Assembly: GCA_003987725.1 (NCBI GenBank)
Contig: RXJH01000003.1
Span: forward strand, 307,474-371,473
Length of the DNA: 64,000 bases
Reading direction: 5' to 3'
Source: Hyphomicrobium sp.
GTDB taxonomy: Bacteria > Pseudomonadota > Alphaproteobacteria > Rhizobiales > Hyphomicrobiaceae
Shown here: piece after piece, positions 52,410 to 63,943 of the stretch
Layout: each line of letters begins with the position of its first letter
Numbering within the stretch: position 1 is the stretch's first letter
Position numbers and translations under genes: made by a program
Notes under the pieces: generated by a model
Told to the model about the DNA's origin: nothing
The model's database searches: none
Seen by the model: only the letters and a program-made list of their open reading frames with translations

Positions 52410-55400
52410 TCAGACCTCGCCCTCAGGCCCGTTGCTCGGCTCGATATTCACGAGGAACGCTTTGAATTCGGGCGTCTGCGTGTTGGCATCGCCGACCGAC
52501 GGCGTCAAAATGTTCGCGCCGTAGCCCTTCTTCGCCAAACCCGTGAACCCCCAGTGAAGAGGAACACCGATGACGTGCGTCGGCTTTCCTGCGACCGTCA
52601 TCGGCTTGATCCGCTTGGTGACGAAAGCTTTGCAGATCATGTGGCCACGCTTCGAACTCACGCGAACCCAGCCGTTGTTCGTGATGCCCTTTTCCTTCGC
52701 TAGAATTTCTCCGATCTCGATGAATTCCTGCGGCTGCAGAATCGCGTTGATCAGCGCGTGCTTTGTCCAGAAGTGGAAATGCTCGGTCAGCCGGTATGTG
52801 GTTCCGACGTAGGGGAACTGTTCCGGCGTTCCGAAGTCGGCGCGATCGTCAGCGAACACACGCGCCGCCGGATTGTTCTGAACCTTCGGATGGAGCAAGT
52901 TCTCGACTGGCGATTCCATCGGCTCGTAGTGCTCGGGGAATGGTCCGTCCACCATCTGATCGAGCGCGAAGAAGCGGCCTGTTCCTTCCGAGTTCATGAT
53001 GAAGGGGCCGACACCATCTGACGGTTTGATCGTCGGGCCGTAATCGGGAACGTCGATGCCGACCCATCGGCTACCGTCCCATTGGATGATCGGTTTGGCG
53101 GGATTCCACGGGTTGCCCGCAACGTCCGAGCTGGCGCGATTGTAAAGAATTCGCCGGTTGGCCGGCCAAGACCACGCCCAATCCGGCGTGATGCCCTGGT
53201 CGCGCGGATCGTGGGTATCGCGGCGGGCCATCATGTTGCCCTTCTCGGTATAGGAACCCGTGAAGATCCAGCAGCCGCTCTCGGTCGTACCATCGTCGCG
53301 CAATTGTCCAAAGGTATCGAGCTGCTGGCCCGCCTTGATTGCGATCGCTCCGGAAGCGTCCTTGATGTCGGCCCGCGCCCTTCCGTTCATTTCCTTCGCC
53401 AGCTCATCGGCACTCGGTTCGACGGGGTCGGTGTAATTCCACGTGAGCTTCAGAATGGGGTCTGGGAAGGCGCCCCCTTCCTTGCGATAAAGCTCACGCA
53501 TCCGGTGGAAAATGCCGGCCATGATCCAGATATCGGATTTTGCTTTGGCGGGAGGTTCGGCGGCTTTCCAATGCCATTGCAGCCAGCGCGCCGAATTGAC
53601 GAGCGTCCCGTCTTCTTCGGCGAAGCACGTCGTCGGCAACTGGAAGACTTCGGTCTCTATTTTCGCAGGATCGGACGGATTGAACGGCCCGACGCTTTCC
53701 CAGAACCGCGACGTCTCCGTGTCGAGTGGGTCCATGACGACGAGGTACTTGAGTTTGCTCAGTCCACGCCGGATCTTGTTCTTTTCGGGGAACGCCTGCA
53801 GCGGATTGAAGCCCTGGCAGATGTAACCGTTGATCTCGCCATGAACCATCATCTCGAAGGCTTTGATGATGTCGTACATCGGAACATCGAGCTTCGGCAG
53901 ATAGTCGTACGCCCAATTGTTTTCGGCGGTCGCGGCATCTCCGAACATCGTCTTCTGGAAGCTGACGAAGAACTTGCGATAATTCTGCCAGTAACTCATC
54001 TGGTTCGGACGCAGCGGTTTGAACTGCCGCGTCTTCATGTAATCGTCGAACGTCTGCTCCTGGTCTTTCGGCAAGGTCAGGTAGCCGGGAATCTGGTTGG
54101 ACAGCAGCCCGATGTCGGTAAGTCCCTGAATGTTGGAATGGCCGCGCAGAGCATTCATGCCGCCACCGGCGACGCCAATGTTGCCAAGCAGAAGCTGCAC
54201 CATCGCCATCGTGCGAATGTTCTGCGAACCGACGGAATGTTGCGTCCAGCCGAGAGCGAAAAGGCTGGTCATCGCCTTGTCGGGAAGGCACGTTCCCGCG
54301 ATCAGATTACAAACGGTGAGGTATTTATCGACCGGCGTACCGCAGATGCGGCTGACCATCTCCGGTGTGTACCGATCCACGTGCTGGCGCATGAGATTGA
54401 TGACGCAACGCGGATTTTGCCACGTGTCGTCGATCTTCGCAAAGCCTTGGTCGTCGAGTTCGTATTGCCAGTCGGTTTTGTCGTAACTGTGCGTATCGGC
54501 ATTGTAGCCGCTGAAGAGACCGTCTTTGAAGCTGAAGCCCTCTTTGACGATCAGGCTGGCATTGGTAAAGGCGCGCACGTATTCGTGCTGAATTTGATCC
54601 TTTTCCAAGAGATAGCGGATGACGCCCGACAGGAACGCGATGTCCGTCCCCGGCCGGATCGGCGCGTAAGAATCGGCAACCGACGCCGTACGCGTAAAGC
54701 GCGGATCGACGACGACGAGCTTGGCGCCATTATGGATCTTGGCTTCGATGACCCATTTGAAACCGCAAGGATGGGCTTCGGCCGCATTGCCGCCCATGAC
54801 GATCACCACATTGGCATTCTTGATATCCTGCCAAGTGTTGGTCATTGCGCCGCGACCGAATGTTGGAGCCAGACTGGCTACCGTCGGCCCGTGTCAGACA
54901 CGGGCCTGATTGTCGAAGACAAGCATTCCGAACGCGCGGGCCACCTTCCATGTCAGCAGCGCGGTTTCGTTCGATGAGGCCGATGCCGCGAGCATTCCGG
55001 TCGTGAGCCACCGGTTGACGGTTCCGCCTTGCTCGTTCTTCGCGATGAAGTGCGCGTCGCGATCGTCTTTCATCAGCCGGGCGATGCGGTCGAGCGCGAA
55101 ATCCCAGGTGACTTCCTTGAATTCATTGCTGCCTGGCGCGCGATATTTCGGAACCTGTAGCCGCCCGGGCGAATGCACCACGTCGAGGAGGGCCGAGCCC
55201 TTCGGACAAAGCGTGCCGCGGTTCACCGGATGGTCCGGATCGCCTTCGATGTGCATGATGTTCGCGTGTGAATTCTTCGCACCGTCGCCCGACGTGTAGA
55301 TCAGGATGCCGCATGCAACCGAGCAATAGGTGCAGGTGTTTCGGGTTTCCTTGGCAGCGGCAAGCTTGAAGGGCCGAACGGATTCAGCCAAAGCGACACC

Positions 55401-55487
55401 GCACCCTCCAAATCCCATCGCGCCCATGCTTGACGAAGCGAGCGTCGCACCGGACAGCTTGATGAACCCTCTGCGTGTCAGTGTCAT
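52410..55487 (-). CDS. fdoG: Selenocysteine-containing formate dehydrogenase alpha subunit (UGA at codon 198)
   Basis: The catalytic alpha subunit of membrane-bound formate dehydrogenase, 1025 residues including selenocysteine, exported by Tat (TRRGFIK signal). The N-terminal [4Fe-4S] cysteines are in CTYCSVACG. The reading frame meets TGA at 54894-54896 in the context [19 protein letters not shown], identical around the site to E. coli FdnG/FdoG, where UGA is Sec. A SECIS hairpin follows it. It would oxidise formate with bis-molybdopterin, reducing the beta subunit. Simple gene callers will split it into two genes (55487-54894 and 54845-52410). Downstream partners are fdoH, fdoI and fdhE. 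Confidence 0.96.
54856..54896 (-). promoter_or_regulatory. Bacterial SECIS element of fdoG
   Basis: Right after the UGA, with the same 11-base spacer as E. coli fdhF, the RNA can fold into an upper stem GG-U-AGCC/GGCUCC with one bulged U and loop AGUCU, and a lower stem CCGA/UCGG. The bulged U and a G-U in the loop are the features SelB recognises. It lies in the coding sequence at 54856-54893, the UGA being 54894-54896. Confidence 0.85.
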
Positions 55488-55503
55488 CGGGCACTCCGTA
55501 CTT

Positions 55504-55517
55504 TTCGCGTGCGCGAA
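55504..55517. promoter_or_regulatory. Palindrome just upstream of fdoG
   Basis: TTCGCG-TG-CGCGAA is a perfect inverted repeat 16 bases before the fdoG start codon, beyond the ribosome site (GGAG). It is a candidate operator or leader hairpin for the formate dehydrogenase operon. The regulator is unknown. Confidence 0.4.
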
Positions 55518-55557
55518 CCGGGTACGTGGAGAACTTAGTATACGCAGCGACGGTTGC

Positions 55558-55929
55558 CTAGGAAACCGGCCGTATCCTCCGAGAGTTACCTCGCCAATCC
55601 ACCATCAAGACGCCCGCCGGTTCGAACCCGGGAGGGGGCCATAGGTGGAGAGGAAACGAAGGCCCCGGTCTCTTTTTGAACCAATCGCGACAGCGTATTG
55701 CCAATCGGGCTGAAAGGCTGTTTAAGGCCTCCTCATAGGCTTCCAGGCGCGCGATGTTGGCATCCCTCCAGGGATTGTTCCGGGTCGGCGGCACGCGGTG
55801 GTTTAAAAAACGTAGCAAATTCAACGCAATAGCTGCGAGGGCAACGTCTGTCCGCAAAGGTATTGCGGCAGCTGGCGGCGTTAGCGCTTTGTAGACGCGC
55901 CGGCGTCTCCCCAAATAGTTGAGCGGCAA
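55558..55929 (-). CDS. Doubtful small ORF between fdoG and tig
   Basis: A 123-codon frame in the 479-base gap between the divergent fdoG and tig. The middle (IALNLLRFLNHRVPPTRNNP, then ANIARLEAYEEALNSLSARL) could be helical, but third-position GC looks lower than in nearby genes and no family is recognised. It may be spurious; the rest of the gap should hold the two promoters, and I see nothing else there. Confidence 0.25.
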   Translation of the reverse strand: MPLNYLGRRRRVYKALTPPAAAIPLRTDVALAAIALNLLRFLNHRVPPTRNNPWRDANIARLEAYEEALNSLSARLAIRCRDWFKKRPGPSFPLHLWPPPGFEPAGVLMVDWRGNSRRIRPVS

Positions 55930-55966
55930 GGTGCTAGGATGGCACCGGCAATAGGATTAAACGGCG

Positions 55967-57325
55967 ATGCAGGTCACGGAAACGGCAAGAGACGGATTGA
56001 AGCGCACTCTCGAGGTGGTTGTGGGCAAATCAGAGCTCAACGAGCGCTTCACCTCTCGCCTCGACGAGCTCAAGGATCGTGTGCAGATCAAAGGCTTCCG
56101 TCGTGGCAAGGTTCCGCTGGCCCATTTGAAGAAGGTCTACGGCAAGTCGCTGATGCAGGAAGTGATGGAGCAGACGCTCAACGAAACGAGCGCGCAGGCC
56201 ATCAAGGATCGCAACGAGCGTCCGGCGCAGCAGCCGAAGGTCGAACTCGTCGATTTCAACGAGCAGACGTTCGAGAAGATTGCAAACGGCGAGGGCGATC
56301 TTGCCTACAAGATGTCGTTCGAGGTTTTGCCGCCGATTCCGCTGACGGACCTGAAATCGCTGAAGCTCGAGCGCCTCGTTTCCGAAGTTGACGACGGCGC
56401 CCTCGAGAAGGCTCTCACGAGCCTCGCTGAGCGCAACACGGCCTATGACCCCGAAGAAGGGCGCGTCGCGGGCGAAGGCGACCTCGTAACGATGGATTTC
56501 GTCGGCAAGATCGACGGCGAAGCGTTCGAAGGCGGCTCCGCCGAGGGGCAGAGCCTCGTGCTCGGCAAGAAGCAGTTCATTCCGGGCTTCGAAGAGGGCG
56601 TTGCAGGCATGAAGGCCGGCGACGAGAAGATCGTCAGCGCGACGTTCCCGGAAGATTACCCGATGGCGTCGTTGGCCGGAAAAAAGGCTGACTTCGACGT
56701 CAAGGTGACGGCGGTCGCAAAGCCCAGGACGCCGGCGATCGATGAAGACTTCGCGAAGGGTCTCGGAACCGAAAATCTCGAGCAATTGCGCGGGTTCGTG
56801 AACGAGCAGATCAAGCGCGAATACGACCAGGCGTCGCGGGCGAAGCTGAAGCGTGAGATCCTCGACGCGCTCGATAAGGCGCACACGTTCGAGCTTCCGG
56901 CCTCTCTTGTCGATTTCGAATTCGACAATATATGGAAACAGCTCGAGAACAATCTCAAAGCCACGAATAAGACGTTCGCCGACGAAGGTAAGACCGAGGA
57001 CGAGGCTCGAGCCGAGTACCGTGGTATCGCCGAACGCCGGGTTCGCCTTGGTCTCGTGATCGGCGAGATCGGAGAAAAGAACAATCTGCAGGTCTCGCAG
57101 GACGAGTTGCGCCGCGCGCTTGTCGAGCAGGCACGCCGCTACCCGGGCCGGGAAAAGCAGGTGTACGAATATTACGAGAAGACCCCCGGCGCCATTGCTG
57201 AGCTTCGCGCACCCATCTTCGAAGACAAGGTCATCGACTACGTGATCGAAGAAGCAAAGCCGGTGGAAAAGAAGGTCTCGCGAGACGAACTGTTGAAGGC
57301 CGTCGAAGAAGCGACCGAACGCTGA
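55967..57325 (+). CDS. tig: Trigger factor
   Basis: Trigger factor is the ribosome-bound chaperone and peptidyl-prolyl isomerase that meets nascent chains. The ribosome-binding signature is GFRRGKVPLAHLKKVYG near residue 45; an FKBP-like domain (about 155-240, EGDLVTMDFVGKIDGEAFEGG) and the helical C-terminal chaperone domain follow. Length 452 aa is normal. It is followed by clpP, clpX and lon, the usual proteostasis order in proteobacteria. Confidence 0.96.
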   Translation: MQVTETARDGLKRTLEVVVGKSELNERFTSRLDELKDRVQIKGFRRGKVPLAHLKKVYGKSLMQEVMEQTLNETSAQAIKDRNERPAQQPKVELVDFNEQTFEKIANGEGDLAYKMSFEVLPPIPLTDLKSLKLERLVSEVDDGALEKALTSLAERNTAYDPEEGRVAGEGDLVTMDFVGKIDGEAFEGGSAEGQSLVLGKKQFIPGFEEGVAGMKAGDEKIVSATFPEDYPMASLAGKKADFDVKVTAVAKPRTPAIDEDFAKGLGTENLEQLRGFVNEQIKREYDQASRAKLKREILDALDKAHTFELPASLVDFEFDNIWKQLENNLKATNKTFADEGKTEDEARAEYRGIAERRVRLGLVIGEIGEKNNLQVSQDELRRALVEQARRYPGREKQVYEYYEKTPGAIAELRAPIFEDKVIDYVIEEAKPVEKKVSRDELLKAVEEATER

Positions 57326-57423
57326 TTGCCTTCATCTGCAGAGCAGTGAAAGCTAGAGACTGAAGCGTGCGAGTCAGGCCGGTCTGCTGAACGGGCCGGC
57401 CGATATGAGGAAAGACGAAGGCG

Positions 57424-58074
57424 ATGCGCGATCCGGTAAACACCCTGACAAACACATTCTGGCCGATGGTCGTCGAGCAGACGACGCGCGGCGAACGCGG
57501 CTACGATTTGCCTTCGCGCCTTTTGAAAGAGCGCATCATTTTCGTAACCGGCCCGGTCGAGGACCACATGGCCGCATCGATCTGCATGCAGCTGTTGTTC
57601 CTCGAATCCGAGAACCCGAAAAAAGAAATCTCGATGTACATCAACTCGCCGGGCGGCGTGGTGACGGCCGGCATGGCGATCTACGACACGATGCAGTTCG
57701 TGAAGCCGCAGGTCGCGACGCTCTGCATTGGCCAAGCTGCGTCGATGGGTTCGCTGCTGCTCTGCGCCGGTGCGAAGGGCATGCGCTATGCGCTCCCGAA
57801 CGCGCGCATCATGGTGCATCAGCCGTCGGGCGGGTTCTCAGGACAGGCGTCCGATATCGAGCGCCACGCCGAGGACATCATCAAGATGAAGCGCCGTCTC
57901 AACGAGACCTATGTGAAGCACACGGGTCAGACATACGAGATGATCGATAAAACTCTGGATCGCGATTACTTCATGACCGCCGACCAGGCCCGCGATTTCG
58001 GCCTTATCGATAAGGTTCTCGAAAGCCGCGACGAAGTCGACGCGGGCGTATTCGAGGCCAAAGCGCCGGCTTGA
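57424..58074 (+). CDS. clpP: ATP-dependent Clp protease proteolytic subunit
   Basis: ClpP forms the tetradecameric serine protease chamber that works with ClpX or ClpA. The 216-aa protein has the catalytic Ser in [11 protein letters not shown], His in [10 protein letters not shown] and Asp in TLDRDYFM, all in the expected order, plus the INSPGG strand. It starts 98 bases after tig. The N-terminal 20 residues or so form the usual propeptide. Confidence 0.96.
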   Translation: MRDPVNTLTNTFWPMVVEQTTRGERGYDLPSRLLKERIIFVTGPVEDHMAASICMQLLFLESENPKKEISMYINSPGGVVTAGMAIYDTMQFVKPQVATLCIGQAASMGSLLLCAGAKGMRYALPNARIMVHQPSGGFSGQASDIERHAEDIIKMKRRLNETYVKHTGQTYEMIDKTLDRDYFMTADQARDFGLIDKVLESRDEVDAGVFEAKAPA

Positions 58075-58437
58075 CCCGAAACGTTTGCGTGACCAAGTGC
58101 AGGCGCAACAATAAAGCCGTTCGCCGCGCGGGAGCAGAAGGTCTGCGCGCCCCCGCGCCGGCGAAGCGGAACAAACGCTGCACGGTGGCGGCGGTTTAGG
58201 TAAATTATCGCAATAAATTCGCGGTGTTGCCGGGTCATTTATCAACTGTGGCAATAGCGCCGCTTGCGCCTACGGCTGGGTGAGCCCCATTAATCCAATC
58301 TTGATCTGCTGAACGTTAGCGTGCTGAGATTGGTTATGGAGTTCACGTCGCCGCAGAATCGGCTCAGCGCCGGGCGTGAATAGCGGGCCAAAGCAAGAAC
58401 ATCGCGTTGATGTGGCTTGCACGGAAGGTGAGAACAA
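58075..58437. other. 363-base gap between clpP and clpX
   Basis: A GC-rich inverted repeat (GCGCGGG ... CCCGCGC, about 58115-58160) lies 40 bases after clpP and could fold, but no U tract follows. The rest presumably carries the clpX promoter and leader. I see no gene, tRNA or repeat. Confidence 0.4.
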
Positions 58438-59688
<1,251 letters not shown>

Positions 59689-59966
59689 CCCATCGCGACA
59701 ATTACGGCCTTCCGGGGGCTTGGTCCCGGGACTTGCATGCGGGACACCGGTCCCCATTTGTTCGGAGGGAGTGGCGTCAAGCAGCCAGCCGAGGAAATCC
59801 GTAAAACCGGTGGTCCTGAGCTTGGGTCTCACCCCGCGCTCGCGCTCACGAGCATGTCGACCGTCGCCACAAAAAGGGACGGGAAACGTGGCTCCTAAGT
59901 GGAACGAGTGTGGAATGCGCTGGTAGGCTGTGACAAGCTTCCGGCGCACGGCGAATAGGTAGTGAA

Positions 59967-62393
59967 ATGAGCGAAGACAAAAAGTCCAAAGAGAAAGCCG
60001 GCGGCAAGGAGCTGTTCCCGGTTCTGCCGCTTCGCGACATCGTCGTTTTCCCGTACATGGTCGTTCCGCTCTTCGTCGGCCGCGAAAAGTCGATCGCGGC
60101 GCTCGAAGAGGTGATGCGCGCCGACAAGCAGATCCTGCTTGCCGCGCAGAAGAACGCGGGCGACGACGATCCGGCACCCGATGCCATTTACGAGATCGGC
60201 ACGCTTGCCTCCGTGCTGCAGCTCTTGAAGCTGCCCGACGGGACCGTGAAGGTTCTCGTCGAAGGCAACGCGCGCGCCAAGATCGTTCGTTACACGTCGA
60301 ACGCCAACTACTTCGAGGCTGAGGTCGAACGCACCGCCGAAGTTCCGGGCGCCAAGGATGAGCTCGAAGCGCTCGCGCGTTCCGTCGTGACGCAGTTCGA
60401 GAGCTACGTGAAGCTCAACAAGAAGGTCTCGCCGGAAGTTCTGAGCAACGTCGGCCAGATCGAAGACTATGCGAAGCTCGCCGATACGATCGCCTCGCAC
60501 CTCGCCGTGAAGATCTCCGAGAAGCAGGATGTGCTGGAAACCGTCAGCATTTCCGAGCGGCTCGAGCGCGTCTACACGCTGATGGAGAGCGAGATTTCCG
60601 TTCTTCAGGTCGAGAGGAAGATCCGCTCGCGCGTCAAGCGCCAGATGGAGAAGACGCAGCGCGAGTACTATCTGAATGAGCAGATGAAGGCCATTCAGAA
60701 GGAGCTTGGCGATTCCGACGAACGCGATGACATCGCCGAGTTCGAGGAAAAGATCGAGAACACCAAGCTGTCGAAGGAAGCCAAGGACAAGGCGCTGGCT
60801 GAGCTGAAGAAGCTCAAGCAGATGTCGCCGATGTCGGCCGAAGCGACGGTTGTCCGCAACTATCTCGATTGGCTCTTGTCGATCCCGTGGGGGATCAAGG
60901 GCAAGGTCAAGAAGGACATTGCCGAAGCGCAGACGATCCTCGATCAGGAGCACTACGGCCTCGAGAAGGTCAAGGAACGCATCCTTGAGTATCTCGCCGT
61001 GCAGGCGCGCACCAATAAGCTGAAGGGGCCGATCCTCTGCCTCGTCGGACCTCCGGGCGTCGGTAAGACGTCGCTTGGAAAGTCGATCGCGAACGCGACC
61101 GGCCGTGAGTTCGTGCGCATGTCGCTCGGCGGCGTTCGTGACGAAGCGGAAATCCGTGGCCACCGCCGCACCTATATCGGCTCCATGCCGGGCAAGGTGA
61201 TCCAGTCCATGAAGAAGGCGAAGCGGACGAACCCGCTCTTCCTTTTGGACGAGATCGACAAGATGGGTCAGGACTTCCGCGGCGATCCGGCAGCGGCATT
61301 GCTCGAAGTGTTGGATCCTGAGCAGAACGGCACGTTCAACGACCACTATCTGGAGGTCGACTATGACCTCTCGAACGTGATGTTCGTGACGACGGCCAAC
61401 ACGCTCAACATTCCGCCGGCCCTGATGGACCGTATGGAGATCATTCGTCTCGCGGGTTACACCGAAGACGAGAAGCTTGAGATCGCCAAGCGCCACTTGA
61501 TCCCCGAGCAGTACACTGCGCACGGGCTCGAGCAGGGCGAGTGGTCCGTCGAGGATGGCGCCCTGAAAGAGGTCATCCGCCGTTATACGCGCGAAGCCGG
61601 CGTTCGCTCTCTCGAGCGTGAGATCGCCAAGCTTGCCCGTAAGGCGGTGAAGGAGATCTTGACGTCGTCGAAGACGTCGATCGTCGTCACGGCTGAGAAC
61701 GTCCACGACTTCCTCGGCGTGCCGAAGTATCGCTACGGCGAGGCAGAGCTCGAGGACCAAGTCGGCATCGTGACAGGCCTTGCCTGGACCGAGGTTGGCG
61801 GCGAGCTGCTGACGATCGAAGGCGTCATGATGCCGGGCAAAGGCAGAATGAGCGTCACGGGCAACCTGCGCGATGTGATGAAGGAATCGATCCAAGCGGC
61901 GAACGCCTACGTGCGCTCGCACTCCATCGATTTCGGCATTCATCCCTCGCTGTTCGAGAAGCGCGACATCCACGTGCACGTGCCGGAAGGCGCGACGCCG
62001 AAGGACGGGCCTTCCGCAGGCATCGCGATGACGACGGCGATCATCTCGGTTCTGACCGGCGTTCCCGTCCGCAAGGATGTGGCGATGACGGGCGAAATTA
62101 CGCTTCGCGGTCGCGTGCTTCCGATCGGCGGCCTCAAGGAAAAGCTCCTTGCGGCCCTGCGCGGCGGCATCAAGACGGTCATCATTCCGGAAGAGAACGC
62201 CAAGGACTTGGCGGAAATTCCGGCCGAGGTGCAGACCAAGATGGACATCATCCCGGTTTCGCGCCTCGATGAAGTCTTGAAGATCGCACTCGTTCGCGTG
62301 CCCGAGCCCATCACCTGGGACGAAGCGGCTGAGGCCGAGGCGCTTGAGGCGAAAGAGTCCGGAAAGGGCGGTGCGCGGATAACCGCTCACTAA
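59967..62393 (+). CDS. lon: ATP-dependent protease La (Lon)
   Basis: Lon is the cytosolic AAA+ serine protease that removes misfolded and regulatory proteins. The 808-aa protein has the N-terminal substrate domain, Walker [14 protein letters not shown], Walker [12 protein letters not shown], and the Ser-Lys protease site: [11 protein letters not shown] and [16 protein letters not shown]. It ends at 62393, followed by a strong terminator. The 278-base gap before it, after clpX, shows no other gene; a heat-shock promoter is expected but not clearly identified. Confidence 0.96.
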   Translation: MSEDKKSKEKAGGKELFPVLPLRDIVVFPYMVVPLFVGREKSIAALEEVMRADKQILLAAQKNAGDDDPAPDAIYEIGTLASVLQLLKLPDGTVKVLVEGNARAKIVRYTSNANYFEAEVERTAEVPGAKDELEALARSVVTQFESYVKLNKKVSPEVLSNVGQIEDYAKLADTIASHLAVKISEKQDVLETVSISERLERVYTLMESEISVLQVERKIRSRVKRQMEKTQREYYLNEQMKAIQKELGDSDERDDIAEFEEKIENTKLSKEAKDKALAELKKLKQMSPMSAEATVVRNYLDWLLSIPWGIKGKVKKDIAEAQTILDQEHYGLEKVKERILEYLAVQARTNKLKGPILCLVGPPGVGKTSLGKSIANATGREFVRMSLGGVRDEAEIRGHRRTYIGSMPGKVIQSMKKAKRTNPLFLLDEIDKMGQDFRGDPAAALLEVLDPEQNGTFNDHYLEVDYDLSNVMFVTTANTLNIPPALMDRMEIIRLAGYTEDEKLEIAKRHLIPEQYTAHGLEQGEWSVEDGALKEVIRRYTREAGVRSLEREIAKLARKAVKEILTSSKTSIVVTAENVHDFLGVPKYRYGEAELEDQVGIVTGLAWTEVGGELLTIEGVMMPGKGRMSVTGNLRDVMKESIQAANAYVRSHSIDFGIHPSLFEKRDIHVHVPEGATPKDGPSAGIAMTTAIISVLTGVPVRKDVAMTGEITLRGRVLPIGGLKEKLLAALRGGIKTVIIPEENAKDLAEIPAEVQTKMDIIPVSRLDEVLKIALVRVPEPITWDEAAEAEALEAKESGKGGARITAH

Positions 62394-62422
62394 GCTTACC
62401 GAACGGAAAAATTTAGCGAAAT

Positions 62423-62465
62423 AAATGCCCCTGCGCAGTAACTGTGCAGGGGCATTTTTCTTTTG
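62423..62465 (+). terminator. Rho-independent terminator of lon
   Basis: A 16-bp stem (AAATGCCCCTGCGCAG/CTGTGCAGGGGCATTT with one G-U) and a 3-base loop at 62423-62457 are followed by a T-rich run. It lies 30 bases after the lon stop. Further right, TTGACG at 62518 may be a -35 element for the HU gene. Confidence 0.88.
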
Positions 62466-62640
62466 CGCATGCTGAGCATTTTGGCGTGTTTTTGTCCGGA
62501 AATACGGGCTTTTCCGCTTGACGGGAGGGGCGATTGGGCGCTTCTAGCCGAGCATGCGCGGCTGGCTACTCCCCGATGTGGCCGCCTCGGGCGTTATGCC
62601 CTGAGCTGAAACCCATCTCCCACATTAGAGGAAAGACGAG

Positions 62641-62919
62641 ATGAGCAAGAAAGATTTGATTGATGCCGTCGCCAGAGATTGCGAGCTGACGAAAGAAAAG
62701 GCGAGCGGCGTGGTTGATGCCGTGCTCGCCCACATTCGCGCTGCGATGAAGGACGGCCATGAAGTCCGCATTCCCGATTTCGGAACCTTCAAGGTCGCTG
62801 CCCGTAAGGCGCGCGAAGGCCGCAATCCCGCTACCGGCAAAACCATCCAGATCCCGGCTTCGCGCGTGCCGAAGTTCACGCCGGCAAAGGGCCTGAAGGA
62901 CGCGCTCAACCTGAACTGA
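62641..62919 (+). CDS. hup: HU family DNA-binding protein
   Basis: HU is the abundant nucleoid protein that bends DNA. The 92-aa protein has the HU fold with KKDLIDAVARDCELTKEKA, IPDFGTFKVAARKAREGRNP and the arm region TGKTIQIPASRVPKFTPAKGLKDALN. AGAGGAAAG precedes the ATG. It lies after lon, separated by a terminator, as is common in proteobacteria. Confidence 0.95.
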   Translation: MSKKDLIDAVARDCELTKEKASGVVDAVLAHIRAAMKDGHEVRIPDFGTFKVAARKAREGRNPATGKTIQIPASRVPKFTPAKGLKDALNLN

Positions 62920-63009
62920 TCGCTTTCACGTATTTTCTGCGCGCGTCGCGAGAGCGGCGCGCGTGTTTGTTTTGACAGCCCTTTCGAGACCGATTAGCAA
63001 GGGCGCTTC

Positions 63010-63084
63010 GGGCGGTTAGCTCAGTGGTAGAGCGCCTCGTTTACACCGAGGATGTCGGGAGTTCGACCCTCTCACCGCCCACCA
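63010..63084 (+). tRNA. tRNA-Val (TAC anticodon)
   Basis: The acceptor stem GGGCGGT/ACCGCCC, the anticodon loop TTTACAC (anticodon TAC) in stem CCTCG/CGAGG, the T loop TTCGACC and an encoded CCA are all visible. Size 75 bases. The 222 bases between it and the next gene show nothing I recognise. Confidence 0.97.
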
Positions 63085-63306
63085 TGTCCGCTGAGAATTG
63101 GACGGCAGAGACGGGCTCTGCCAGCGCCGCCAGCCCTCCAGCCAGTCTCGGCCTATCCAACCTTCATACCTCTTATGTCGCGATTAAGCGGCCCCGGCAT
63201 TTCGGGGACACGCCGGACTCGGTTTGAAGCCGCGCATATTCTAAATTGACGGACTGATCCCACATGAACGCCCGTCCGTTCTCATCCAACGAAGAAAGAG
63301 CATCTC

Positions 63307-63813
63307 ATGGCCGTTTCGATGTACGACATCGCGATCCCGACGTTTCAGAGACAGTTGGCCAACCTCGACGCGATCCTCGACAAAGCCGAGGCCTACGCCA
63401 CCGCGAAAAAGATCGACATCGCGGTGTTGCTGGCTGCGCGCCTCTATCCCGATATGTTCAATCTCACGCGCCAGGTTCAGCTGGCGACCGACTTCGCGAA
63501 GGCGGCTCCGGCGCGTCTGGCGGGTGTTGAGGTGCCGAGCCTACCCGACACCGAGACCACGCTCCCAGAACTCAAGGCGCGCATCGCAAAGGTTCAGGCG
63601 ATGCTCGCGGCCTATAAGCCGCAGCAGTTCGAGGGCTCAGACTTGAAGCAATTGACGCTCAAGCTGGGCGGCAACGATATGACGTTGAGCGGGCGTGATT
63701 ATCTGCTGCACGCGGCGCTGCCGAATTTCTATTTCCACTGCACAACGGCCTACGACATCCTGCGACACAACGGCCTCGAGATTGGCAAGCGCGATTTTGT
63801 TGGCCGCCCCTGA
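63307..63813 (+). CDS. DUF1993 family protein
   Basis: A 168-aa helical protein of the DUF1993 family, related to the DinB-like four-helix fold. Recognisable parts are SMYDIAIPTFQRQLANLDAIL, ARLYPDMFNLTRQVQLATDF, and YLLHAALPNFYFHCTTAYDIL near the C-terminus, which holds the histidines. The function is unknown. It starts at an ATG with GAAAGAG upstream and is followed by a hairpin and tRNA-Asp. Confidence 0.88.
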   Translation: MAVSMYDIAIPTFQRQLANLDAILDKAEAYATAKKIDIAVLLAARLYPDMFNLTRQVQLATDFAKAAPARLAGVEVPSLPDTETTLPELKARIAKVQAMLAAYKPQQFEGSDLKQLTLKLGGNDMTLSGRDYLLHAALPNFYFHCTTAYDILRHNGLEIGKRDFVGRP

Positions 63814-63904
63814 GCGCCGACCTGGCCAGAGCGCGCGTTTTTGTTGTCTTTCCAGTGCGATCTCCGGCTTGACGTCCGGACGGCCATCACGTATTCCCAG
63901 CGTC

Positions 63905-63936
63905 GTGACGGCGGGCGCTTCGGCGCCCGTCACTTT
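63905..63936 (+). terminator. Hairpin terminator before tRNA-Asp
   Basis: GTGAC and GTCAC pair around an inner GGGCGC-TTCG-GCGCCC stem with a 3-base bulge at 63905-63933; TTT follows. It lies 92 bases after the DUF1993 stop and just before the tRNA. Confidence 0.6.
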
Positions 63937-63943
63937 CTGGATT

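Noticed and set aside
53082-54977. 631-codon frame antisense to fdoG
   Set aside because: It is a shadow of the fdoG coding strand, without domains, and spans the SECIS region.
52410-55487. fdoG as a frameshifted or nonsense pseudogene
   Set aside because: The stop is a UGA in the exact Sec context, a SECIS follows, and the sel genes are next door.
55600-55640. tRNA-like GGTTCGAACC motif in the fdoG-tig gap
   Set aside because: The stems around the T-loop-like sequence do not pair, and no anticodon arm is found on either strand.
59895-62390. 831-codon frame antisense to lon
   Set aside because: It mirrors lon in a GC-rich gene with strong codon bias, has no recognisable domains, and is Arg/Asp/His rich as such shadows usually are.
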